Part shown: one piece after another, positions 1-5,001 of the stretch
Position numbering within the stretch: position 1 is the stretch's first letter
Layout of the letters: the number at the start of each line of letters is the position of its first letter
Source: Myxococcales bacterium UBA5297
GTDB lineage: Bacteria > Myxococcota > Myxococcia > Myxococcales > UBA5297
Length of the DNA: 5,005 bases
Assembly: GCA_002408385.1 (NCBI GenBank)
Contig: DHSB01000225.1
Coordinates: forward strand, 1-5,005
Direction of reading: 5' to 3'
Program-made: the position numbers and the translations under genes
The notes under the pieces: generated by a model
Told to the model about the DNA's origin: nothing
Databases searched by the model: none
The model's input: the letters and a program-made list of their open reading frames with translations, nothing else

Positions 1-1
1 G

Positions 2-871
2 CCGTGTCAAAGTCGGGCCGAGGGCAAGCTGCGGCTCATCGAGGCGCTGCAGGACTCCGGTGAGGTCGCGGTGATGACCGGCGACGGGGTCAACGATGCC
101 CCGGCACTGCGCGCGGCGGTCGTCGGCGTCGCGATGGGCCGCGGCGCCGACGTCGCCAAGGAGGCCGCCGACATCGTGCTCACCGACGAGCGGCTTTCGG
201 CGCTGCTGCTCGGCGTCCGCGAGGGTCGCACCGTCTTTCTCAACATCCAGAAGGCGGTCGACTTCCTCCTGACCTGCTCGATCACGACGCTGCTGGTCGT
301 GCTGCTCACGACCGCCTCCGGCTTCCCGCTGCCGTTGCTACCGCTGCAGATCCTCTACCTGAACCTGCTGACCCACACCTTCCCGGCGCTCGGGCTGTCG
401 CTCGAGCCGGGCAGCGCCGCGGTGATGCAGCGGCCACCGCTGCCGCGCAGCGCCGCGCTTCTTCCGCTCGCGCGGCAGCTCTCCATCCTCTGGCACAGCA
501 TCATCATCTCGGTCGCCACGCTCGGGGTCGGAGCCTGGGGATTGCGGCACGAGGAGCTCTCGCACGCCCGCTCGCTCGTCTTCGCGACCCTCACGGTCTC
601 ACTCATCCTCCACACCGCGAGCGACCGCTCGACCCGGCCCTTCGGCGGCTGGTACTGGGGCCGCAACCCGGGCCTCTTCGTGTTCATCGGCTGCGCGGTC
701 GCGCTGCTGCTGCTCGCGCTCTACCTGCCGTGGCTGCGCGACCTGATGGGAATGACCTGGCTCGGCGGGTTCGACTGGCTCAGTGTCCTCGTCGCCGCGT
801 TCGTGTCGCTCGTGGGCGTCGAGAGCAGCAAGTGGGCCTGGCCGCCGGCCGGCGAGAAGGCTCGGATTTGA
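2..871 (+). CDS. Cation-transporting P-type ATPase, P2-like, C-terminal part (5'-truncated by window edge)
   Basis: An ATP-driven inner-membrane cation pump; only the last ~289 residues are present, as the start lies left of the window. The reading frame opens with a KLRLIEALQ-type segment and then the P-domain hinge motif TGDGVNDAP (nt 77-103), diagnostic of P-type ATPases. A conserved AADIVL segment follows, then hydrophobic segments fitting M5-M10: M5 near nt 260-310, M6 near 347-415 (LNLLTHTFPALGLSLEP), M7 near 475-540, M8 near 565-615, M9 near 675-740 and M10 near 770-830. It ends at TGA 869-871. The M6 block and the six C-terminal helices match the P2 (Ca2+/Mn2+/Na+-type) subfamily, not the heavy-metal P1B type. 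Oddly, the M5 and M6 positions that hold N, E and D in calcium pumps are S, T and H here, so the transported ion cannot be assigned. The first ~20 bases do not read as the expected ARVxPE block in one frame. Family assignment is firm; substrate is unknown. Confidence 0.93.
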   Translation, partial: PCQSRAEGKLRLIEALQDSGEVAVMTGDGVNDAPALRAAVVGVAMGRGADVAKEAADIVLTDERLSALLLGVREGRTVFLNIQKAVDFLLTCSITTLLVVLLTTASGFPLPLLPLQILYLNLLTHTFPALGLSLEPGSAAVMQRPPLPRSAALLPLARQLSILWHSIIISVATLGVGAWGLRHEELSHARSLVFATLTVSLILHTASDRSTRPFGGWYWGRNPGLFVFIGCAVALLLLALYLPWLRDLMGMTWLGGFDWLSVLVAAFVSLVGVESSKWAWPPAGEKARI

Positions 872-880
872 GCCTCGCCG
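850..880 (+). terminator. Hairpin over the ATPase stop codon, candidate terminator
   Basis: Bases 850-856 (CGGCGAG) pair perfectly with 874-880 (CTCGCCG). After a 3-nt bulge, 860-863 (GCTC) pair with 870-873 (GAGC) around the loop GGATTT. The hairpin includes the TGA stop at 869-871 of the ATPase. No T-tract follows, so intrinsic termination is uncertain; in GC-rich genomes such hairpins may act as 3' stabilisers or with Rho. The structure is seen by hand pairing; its function is inferred. Confidence 0.4.
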
Positions 881-944
881 CACGCCTCGAGAAAGGCCCG
901 CCCGCGATCGAGAAGCCGCTGCCGGAGCCCTCGGGAATCAGGAG

Positions 945-973
945 CGCCGCGCCCGCTCCCCGCGGGCGCTGCG
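945..973. terminator. Strong GC hairpin in the convergent gap, candidate terminator
   Basis: Bases 949-956 (GCGCCCGC) pair perfectly with 962-969 (GCGGGCGC) around a 5-nt loop TCCCC. After one C/T mismatch, three more pairs (945-947 with 971-973) extend the stem. No T-tract flanks either side. Its position between two converging genes fits a bidirectional termination or transcript-end structure. The pairing is seen directly; the role is inferred. Confidence 0.35.
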
Positions 974-1140
974 ACAAGGCGGTTGCCATGTCACGAGCAC
1001 GAGAGGCCCGAGAAGAGGGCCGCCGGCGACCACCTCGACGCGGCGCGGTTTCAAGGCAGCCGTCGTCGGCGCCAGGACCCGCTTCGAGCAGCGCGCCCCG
1101 TGCGTCCGTCGGCACGACCAGGCCCTTCTCTTAAGCGCCC

Positions 1141-1179
1141 CGATGCGCCAGGTCTGTGCCGTGAGGCCCGGGCGCATCG
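1141..1179 (-). terminator. Inverted repeat just past the AgmX-like gene, candidate terminator
   Basis: A perfect 9-bp inverted repeat, CGATGCGCC (1141-1149) and GGCGCATCG (1171-1179), separated by a 21-nt loop. It begins 10 nt downstream of the stop codon of the - strand gene ending at 1190, the usual place for a transcript end. The loop is long and the - strand sequence beyond it has no clear T-tract, so it is only a candidate. Confidence 0.4.
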
Positions 1180-1189
1180 CCATGGGCAC

Positions 1190-1660
1190 CTACTTCGACG
1201 TCACCTTCAGATCGAACGGGTATTCGATGGGGTAGATGCGGTTGTCGGGCGGCTTGGGGAAAGCGAAGCGACGCGCGGTGAGCAACACGCAGTCGACGAC
1301 CCGGTCGTCCTTGACGGTGCTCTTCTTGAGCAAAGGCTTCAGCTCGGTGACGTTGCCGTTCAGGTCGATGGTGAAGCCCACCATCACCCTGCCCTCGAGC
1401 CTCTTGCCGCTGTCCGAGAGCACCTTCTCGTAGCAGCCCTGAATCTCCGGCATGTGGAACTTGACCACCTGCCGGATCGACTCGGGATCGAAGGGCATGC
1501 GACTGACATCCAGGCCGGGCTTCTCGGGCGCGGCACCCTCGAGCGAGGTCGGAACGGCCTTCGCCGCGGTCTCTCCGCCCTCGGCCGCGGTCGCCTGCGC
1601 ACTGGCCGAGGCCGGCGCCACGGCGAGCAGGATGGCAAGGATTCGACTCGTCGCCTTCAT
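1190..1660 (-). CDS. Secreted AgmX/PglI C-terminal (TonB-C-like) domain protein
   Basis: A 156-residue exported protein of unknown exact role. Residues 1-21 form a signal peptide: Lys2/Arg6, then an Ala/Leu/Ile core, with likely cleavage after the A-S-A at 19-21. A low-complexity Ala/Glu/Pro stretch (22-55) leads to the domain at about 56-154. That domain shows the pattern seen in myxobacterial AgmX/PglI C-terminal domains: IRQVVKFHMPEIQGCYEKVL (62-81), GRVMVGFTIDLNGNVTE (90-106), a second cysteine at VVDCVLL (C124), and RRFAFPKP...YPIEYPFDL near the end. Cys76 and Cys124 may form a disulfide. The fold resembles the TonB C-terminal domain, but there is no N-terminal membrane anchor or long Pro-rich spacer, so it is not a canonical TonB. 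The start is ATG 1658-1660 with a good Shine-Dalgarno (AGGAG at 1668-1672, 7-nt spacer). It lies 39 nt after the acyl-CoA dehydrogenase and may share its transcript. AgmX was named from adventurous-motility work in Myxococcus; a motility role here is unsupported. Confidence 0.85.
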   Translation of the reverse strand: MKATSRILAILLAVAPASASAQATAAEGGETAAKAVPTSLEGAAPEKPGLDVSRMPFDPESIRQVVKFHMPEIQGCYEKVLSDSGKRLEGRVMVGFTIDLNGNVTELKPLLKKSTVKDDRVVDCVLLTARRFAFPKPPDNRIYPIEYPFDLKVTSK

Positions 1661-1699
1661 CGCAACACTCCTCTCGTTCTTCCGGCTCGCGCGCCGGGG

Positions 1700-2842
1700 T
1701 CAATCCCTCAACAGGCTCGCCGCGATCACCAGACGCTGGATCTCGCTGGTGCCTTCGTAGATCTCGGTGATCTTCGCGTCTCGGAAATGGCGCTCGACGT
1801 CGTAGTCGGTCGTGTAGCCGTAGCCGCCAAAGATCTGCACGGCGTTCGTCGTCACCCGCCCGCAGACCTCGGAGGCGAACAGCTTGGCCATCGACGCCTC
1901 GCGGCCGTATTTCTGGCCAGCCTCCTTCTTCGCCGCCGCGCGCCAGGTGAGCAGCCGCGCCGCGTCTATCTCGGTCGCCATGTCCGCGAGCATGAACTGA
2001 ATGGCCTGGTGCGAGTAGACCGCCCGGCCAAAGGCGCGCCGCTGCTGACTGTAGGCGAGCGCCTCCTCCATCGCCGCGCGCGCGATTCCCAGGGCCTGGG
2101 CGGCGATGCCGATGCGTCCGCCGTCGAGCGTATCGATGGCGATCTTGTAGCCCCCGCCCTCCTTGCCGAGCAGGTTCTCCCGGGGAACGCGGCAGTTCTC
2201 GAAGAACAGGCTGCAGGTGCCCGAGGCGCGGATGCCGAGCTTGTCGTCGGGCTTGCCGCGCTGGAAGCCCGGCGCGTTGGCCGGGACGATGAGCGCGCTG
2301 ATGCCGCGGTGCTTGCGCTCCGGGTCGGTGAGCGCGAAGACGAGCACCGCGTCGGCGCGCGGGCCGTTGGTGATGAAGCACTTCGAGCCGTTGAGCACGT
2401 ACCCGTCGCCCTCGAGCCGGGCGGTCGTCTTCATCTCGGTCGCGTCCGAGCCCGCCTGCGGCTCGGTCAGCGCGAAGGCGCCCAGCTTCGCGCCGCTCGC
2501 GAAGGGCGCGAGCCACCGCTTCTTCTGCTCCTCGGTGCCATGGGCGGCGAGCGGGTCGCACCAGAGCGAGTTGTTGACGCCCACGATGAGGCCGGTGCTC
2601 GCGCAGCCGCGGCACAGCTCCTCGATGGCGACCGCGTAGGCGACCGCGTCGAGCCCCGCCCCCCCGTGCTCCTCGGGCACGGTCATCCCCATCAATCCGA
2701 GCTCGCCGAGTTGCCGGATGGCCCCGGCGGGAAACTCGTGCTCGCGGTCCCACTGGCGCGCGTGGGGCGCCAGCTCCTTGGCCGCGAACTCCCGGCAGGT
2801 CCTCTGGATCTCCTGCTGCAACTCGGTCAGCTCGAACTGCAT
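1700..2842 (-). CDS. Acyl-CoA dehydrogenase, short-chain/butyryl-CoA type
   Basis: An FAD enzyme that oxidises acyl-CoA to the trans-2-enoyl-CoA and passes electrons to electron-transfer flavoprotein; cytoplasmic, in fatty-acid beta-oxidation or branched-chain amino-acid breakdown. At 380 residues it is full length for the family. The N-terminal helical domain (about 1-120) includes VPEEHGGAG (55-63). The middle beta domain carries the flavin/substrate signature FALTEPQAGSDA (123-134) and NGSKCFITN (151-159). The C-terminal helical domain has QRRAFGRAVYSHQAIQFMLADM (267-288) and QIFGGYGYTTDYDVERHFRDAK (336-357). The catalytic base is Glu363 in IYEGTSEIQR, the position used by short- and medium-chain dehydrogenases, not the isovaleryl or long-chain site. 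The ATG at 2840-2842 is preceded by GGAGG (2847-2851) at a short 4-nt spacing. Exact chain length cannot be read from sequence; isobutyryl- or 2-methylbutyryl-CoA are alternatives. No ETF, thiolase or hydratase gene is in view. Confidence 0.95.
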   Translation of the reverse strand: MQFELTELQQEIQRTCREFAAKELAPHARQWDREHEFPAGAIRQLGELGLMGMTVPEEHGGAGLDAVAYAVAIEELCRGCASTGLIVGVNNSLWCDPLAAHGTEEQKKRWLAPFASGAKLGAFALTEPQAGSDATEMKTTARLEGDGYVLNGSKCFITNGPRADAVLVFALTDPERKHRGISALIVPANAPGFQRGKPDDKLGIRASGTCSLFFENCRVPRENLLGKEGGGYKIAIDTLDGGRIGIAAQALGIARAAMEEALAYSQQRRAFGRAVYSHQAIQFMLADMATEIDAARLLTWRAAAKKEAGQKYGREASMAKLFASEVCGRVTTNAVQIFGGYGYTTDYDVERHFRDAKITEIYEGTSEIQRLVIAASLLRD

Positions 2843-2867
2843 GCGCCCTCCGGTTCTGCGAAACGCG

Positions 2868-2897
2868 ATTGTACGAACCTCACCCCGGCCAAGCGAA
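2868..2897 (-). promoter_or_regulatory. Candidate sigma-70-type promoter of the acyl-CoA dehydrogenase gene
   Basis: On the - strand, TACAAT (2873-2868) matches five of six positions of the -10 consensus and stands out in GC-rich DNA. An 18-nt spacer separates it from a weak -35 candidate, TTCGCT (2897-2892). Transcription would start roughly at 2861, giving a leader of about 20 nt before the ATG at 2842. It sits in the 106-bp gap after the LysM/M23 gene, suggesting that the dehydrogenase can be transcribed separately from surE. This is a by-eye match only. Confidence 0.4.
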
Positions 2898-2948
2898 GAA
2901 CCTGATGGCCTGCCCGTGCCCTTCCCGGCCGGCCGGACGGCGAGACTT

Positions 2949-3704
2949 CTAGCGCGGCTCGGGGAGGTATTCGAGCGGATCCTTGGGGATCCGGCCGTCG
3001 CGGACCTCGAAGTGCAGGTGCGGCCCGCTCGTGCGCGTCCCCGGCCCGACGCGCGCTATCGGGTCGCCCGCGCCCACCTTCGCCCCGTCCTGGACGAGGT
3101 TCTCCTGGTTGTGGGCGTAGATGGTGAGCAGCCCCGCGCCGTGGTCGAGGATGACGAGCTCGCCGTAGCCGCGCTGGAAGCCGGCGAAGAGGACCGTGCC
3201 GTCGGCCGCCGCCGCGATGATCGAGCCTTCGGGGGCCGACAGGTCGATGCCTTCGTGGTTGCTCTCGCCGCGCTTGCCGAACTTCGCGTAGAGCACGCCG
3301 ATGAGCGGCCAGCGCAGCCGGGCCTTGCCTTGCGGGATGGGCGTCACCTTCGGCGGCTCGGGCTTGGGCTCCGGTGTGCCGACCGCGGGCTTGGGCGCCG
3401 GCTTGGCCGCGCCCGGGATGAAGAGCCGCTGCCCGACGGCGATCTTCGTCGCGTCGGAGAGCCCGTTCGCCAGCGCGATCTCCGCGACCGAGACCCCGTA
3501 GGTCTGGCCGATGCGCCAGAGCGTCTCGCCGGGCTGAACGGTGTGCTCGGCGCCGACCAGCTTCGGCTCGGGGTGGCCCTTCAGCTCGACCGGCGGCTTC
3601 TTCTGGACGCCGGCGGGCGGACAGCCCGCCAGCCCCAGCGCGACCGCGAGCAGCCCGGCCATCGAGCCGAGCGAGCGGCTTCGACGCGCGCCCCCGGCGG
3701 TCAT
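2949..3704 (-). CDS. LysM and M23 (LytM) peptidase lipoprotein, NlpD-like
   Basis: A 251-residue envelope lipoprotein predicted to bind and cut peptidoglycan peptide crosslinks, or to activate amidases at division as NlpD does. An N-terminal signal with a perfect lipobox L25-A-G-C28 predicts lipidation at Cys28. A LysM peptidoglycan-binding domain follows (HTVQPGETLWRIGQTYG...GQRLFIP, 54-97), then a Pro/Lys linker (98-127), then an M23 domain (about 128-245). The M23 zinc and catalytic residues look complete: H150 and D154 (HEGID), H198 (YAHN), H229 and H231 (HLH). This suggests an active enzyme, unlike E. coli NlpD, whose LytM site is degenerate. The ATG at 3702-3704 overlaps the surE TGA by four bases (ATGA), so translation is probably coupled. 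Only a weak GGCGAGAG lies upstream of the start. The surE neighbour supports orthology with NlpD, though pcm and rpoS are absent. Domain calls are firm; amidase-activator versus hydrolase role is open. Confidence 0.93.
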   Translation of the reverse strand: MTAGGARRSRSLGSMAGLLAVALGLAGCPPAGVQKKPPVELKGHPEPKLVGAEHTVQPGETLWRIGQTYGVSVAEIALANGLSDATKIAVGQRLFIPGAAKPAPKPAVGTPEPKPEPPKVTPIPQGKARLRWPLIGVLYAKFGKRGESNHEGIDLSAPEGSIIAAAADGTVLFAGFQRGYGELVILDHGAGLLTIYAHNQENLVQDGAKVGAGDPIARVGPGTRTSGPHLHFEVRDGRIPKDPLEYLPEPR

Positions 3705-4477
3705 CTCTCGCCGGAGTACGACTTGGCCTGGCTCAGCTCGAACCCGGGGACTTGCCAGCCGCGCAGCGACCCGAGCAGCGGGTGGTCGGTCATGTCGAGG
3801 TTGAGGAGGGTTATCGAGATGAGCCCGTCGCCGAAGACCGCGTTGCAGTCCGAGCCGGGGATGTCGTCGTACTGCGCCTCGCCGCCGCCTATCCAGTAGT
3901 AGAGCCGGCCGCGGGGGTCGACCTTCTCGACCACCGATGAGCCGTAGCTGCGCTTGCCGAGGTGGGTGACGGCGAAGGCGGAGGAGGAATTGCCCGGGAT
4001 GTTGACGTTGAGCAGCGTGCCGGCCGGCAGCGGCCGCCCGGCGGTCTCGCGGGTCAGCAGCGCGGCGAACCGTGCCGCCTGGCGGAAGTCGAGGCCCGCG
4101 GCCAGCGAGAAGGCGATGCTCGAGACCTCGAGCGAGGCGGCCTCCATCGCCGCGGCCACGGTGCCCGAGTAGAGGACGTCGTTGCCGACGTTGGGCCCGT
4201 GGTTGATGCCCGCGCAGACCACGTCGGGCTTCGCGTCGCGCATCAGGTGGTTGAGGGCCACGTAGACGCAGTCGGTCGGCGTGCCGTCGACCTGATACCA
4301 GCGGGGCCGCAGCTCTTTGATTCGCAAGGGCCGCTGCAGAGTTATCGAGTGGGAGGTGGCCGACTGCTCACGGTCGGGCGCCACGACCCAGACTTCGGCG
4401 AACTGAGCGAGCTCGTCGTGCAGCGCGTGGAGGCCCTCGGCCTGGATGCCGTCGTCGTTCGAGATGAGGATTCGCAC
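3701..4477 (-). CDS. surE: 5'-nucleotidase / survival protein SurE
   Basis: A metal-dependent nucleoside 5'-monophosphate phosphatase (also exopolyphosphatase in some species) linked to stationary-phase and stress survival; cytoplasmic. It has 258 residues, normal for the family. The N-terminus reads RILISNDDGIQAEGLHAL, with metal-binding D8 and D9. S39 lies in APDREQSATSHSIT and N92 in GINHGPNVGNDVLYSGTVAAA, completing the usual D-D-S-N site. LNVNIP (156-161) and DCNAVFGDGLISITLLNLDMT (210-230) match the conserved C-terminal core. I chose the GTG at 4475-4477 because it places the start one residue before RILISNDDG, as in known SurE proteins. The same frame stays open to an ATG at 4735, but that extension is Arg/Ser/Pro-rich and unlike any SurE. 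No clear Shine-Dalgarno precedes the GTG. The gene is first of a two-gene unit, overlapping the LysM/M23 gene by ATGA. Confidence 0.95.
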   Translation of the reverse strand: MRILISNDDGIQAEGLHALHDELAQFAEVWVVAPDREQSATSHSITLQRPLRIKELRPRWYQVDGTPTDCVYVALNHLMRDAKPDVVCAGINHGPNVGNDVLYSGTVAAAMEAASLEVSSIAFSLAAGLDFRQAARFAALLTRETAGRPLPAGTLLNVNIPGNSSSAFAVTHLGKRSYGSSVVEKVDPRGRLYYWIGGGEAQYDDIPGSDCNAVFGDGLISITLLNLDMTDHPLLGSLRGWQVPGFELSQAKSYSGER

Positions 4478-4748
4478 GGGCGCTTGCGTAGCAGACTCAC
4501 CCCGGGGGCTCAAGTCGGCCGTGGGCTTATCGGACCTCGGAGCGAGCGATGGGGGCTCCTCTCGACACCGCCACCTGAGCGCGGGCGCGTGCCCCCCGGT
4601 AGGGAAGCTCCGCCGAGACTGGGGCGGCGGTCTCGATCTCATTCGCTTCCGGCGGCGCGCGAGATCGCGTTGCCGCGCGGCAACGCAGGCCTCCGTCCGG
4701 CCAGTCCGGCTGGTCGCTGGAGAAGGCGTCTTCACCGGGGCTGCCGGC
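4478..4748. other. Upstream region of surE, no gene seen
   Basis: No convincing coding sequence or tRNA is visible on either strand; the open frames here yield Arg/Pro/Ser-rich products with no motif. The region should contain the surE promoter on the - strand, but I see no good -35/-10 pair. The nearest is TTGAGC (4516-4511) with a 17-nt spacer to TACGCA, which is too poor to call. It holds several inverted repeats: 4614-4619/4630-4635 (6 bp), 4634-4640/4661-4667 (7 bp, 20-nt loop), and the 20-bp palindrome at 4667-4686. Confidence 0.5.
4667..4686. repeat. 20-bp perfect palindrome
   Basis: GCGTTGCCGC at 4667-4676 is followed directly by its exact reverse complement, GCGGCAACGC, at 4677-4686. 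As RNA it would make an 8-bp stem with a GCGC loop; as DNA it is a candidate binding site for a dimeric regulator. It lies about 190 bp upstream of the surE start. No T-tract flanks it, which argues against a simple intrinsic terminator. The symmetry is seen directly; the role is unknown. Confidence 0.55.
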
Positions 4749-4792
4749 TCTCAGGGCCTTTGACCCCCTGCTTCTCACGAGCATTGACCCCC
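4749..4792 (+). mobile_element. Tandem end-type repeats, possible IS21-family left end
   Basis: Two 20-bp copies of TCTCA-N6-TTGACCCCC lie at 4749-4768 and 4773-4792, exactly 24 bp apart, with 16 of 20 positions identical. Multiple spaced subterminal repeats ending in TTGACCCCC, preceded by a TCAC/TCA block, are what I recall from ends of many IS21-family elements. If so, the element extends rightwards out of the window, and its IstA gene would start beyond 5005 on the + strand. No transposase is visible here and no exact tip or target duplication could be set, so a solitary relic end is equally possible. Confidence 0.35.
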
Positions 4793-4876
4793 CTGGGGCC
4801 TAGCCGCGTGACGGGTGAGACTGTGGCCGAGTCGCAGGGCGTCGTCCAGGTCTCGACCAGATTTAACTCGTCGTCG

Positions 4877-5001
4877 GGGCTGTGGGCCTTGTGGTGAACG
4901 GGCCGGCTTACGAAGCTGTGGGCAGCCTTGTGGGCGGCGCATTTTGTCGTCCACACGGCTGTCCACAGCGGAGTGGCCCGTCCTCCACAAGTCCACAGCC
5001 C
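4877..5001 (+). repeat. 125-bp imperfect inverted repeat with 4+4 TGTGG/CCACA boxes
   Basis: A long hairpin can be drawn by hand. Matched blocks are 4877-4885/4993-5001 (9 bp), 4888-4894/4985-4991 (7), 4898-4904/4975-4981 (7), then an apical stem 4915-4938/4946-4969 with one mismatch, closed by a 7-nt loop (GCATTTT, 4939-4945). The left arm has four TGTGG boxes (4881, 4890, 4917, 4929); the right arm has four CCACA boxes (4951, 4963, 4985, 4993). Several non-Watson-Crick positions in the stem are G·U in a + strand RNA (4886/4992, 4922/4962, 4934/4950, 4937/4947). Some boxes resemble GC-rich DnaA boxes: CTGTCCACA (4959-4967) and TCGTCCACA (4947-4955). Open frames through it on the - strand show no known domain. 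It could be a leader of a mobile element, a structured RNA, or an origin-like array. Confidence 0.6.

Larger units (their letters stand above)
872..1189. other. Convergent intergenic region without a gene
   Basis: These 318 bases lie between the stop of the + strand ATPase and the stop of the - strand AgmX-like gene. Open frames cross the stretch on both strands, but none has a recognisable domain, plausible start context or sensible composition; their products are Arg/Pro/Ala-rich, as expected from chance frames in GC-rich DNA. I see no tRNA or other known RNA. The region holds terminator-like hairpins at 945-973 and 1141-1179, and a weak 5-bp stem at 1005-1009/1017-1021. It looks like a termination zone between two converging transcription units. 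Confidence 0.6.

Noticed and set aside
1131..2753. A 540-codon - strand open frame overlapping the dehydrogenase in a different frame.
   Set aside because: Its translation is an Arg/Gly-rich out-of-frame shadow; the dehydrogenase frame carries all the family motifs.
983..2905. A 640-codon open frame on the + strand antisense to the acyl-CoA dehydrogenase and AgmX-like genes.
   Set aside because: Its product is Arg/Ala/Gly/Leu-rich with no recognisable domain, and it is the mirror of two confidently identified genes. High third-position GC suppresses stop codons on the opposite strand.
2925..2936. A CCGGCCGGCCGG palindrome after the LysM/M23 gene, considered as a terminator.
   Set aside because: It is a simple CCGG repeat with no loop and no T-tract, common by chance in such GC-rich DNA.
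2718..3899. A 393-codon + strand open frame antisense to the LysM/M23 gene and the ends of surE and the dehydrogenase.
   Set aside because: It has no domain, a low-complexity Arg/Ala composition, and lies over genes with intact catalytic motifs on the other strand.
4539..4559. A GGAGC...GCTCC stem considered as part of a tRNA upstream of surE.
   Set aside because: There is no T-loop (GTTCRA) motif, anticodon arm or CCA-compatible acceptor at tRNA spacing on either strand.
4478..4735. An N-terminal extension of surE to the ATG at 4735 in the same frame.
   Set aside because: The extra 86 residues are Arg/Ser/Pro-rich and unlike SurE; the conserved N-terminus begins at the GTG at 4477.
4732..4996. 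Two short - strand open frames of 73-74 codons across the inverted repeat.
   Set aside because: They show no recognisable motif, and the underlying DNA is better explained as an inverted repeat with mirrored boxes.
4881..4997. A chromosomal replication origin with DnaA boxes.
   Set aside because: The boxes fit the DnaA consensus only partly, no AT-rich unwinding region or dnaA/dnaN/gidA neighbour is visible, and surE is not a usual origin neighbour. Kept only as an alternative for the inverted repeat.
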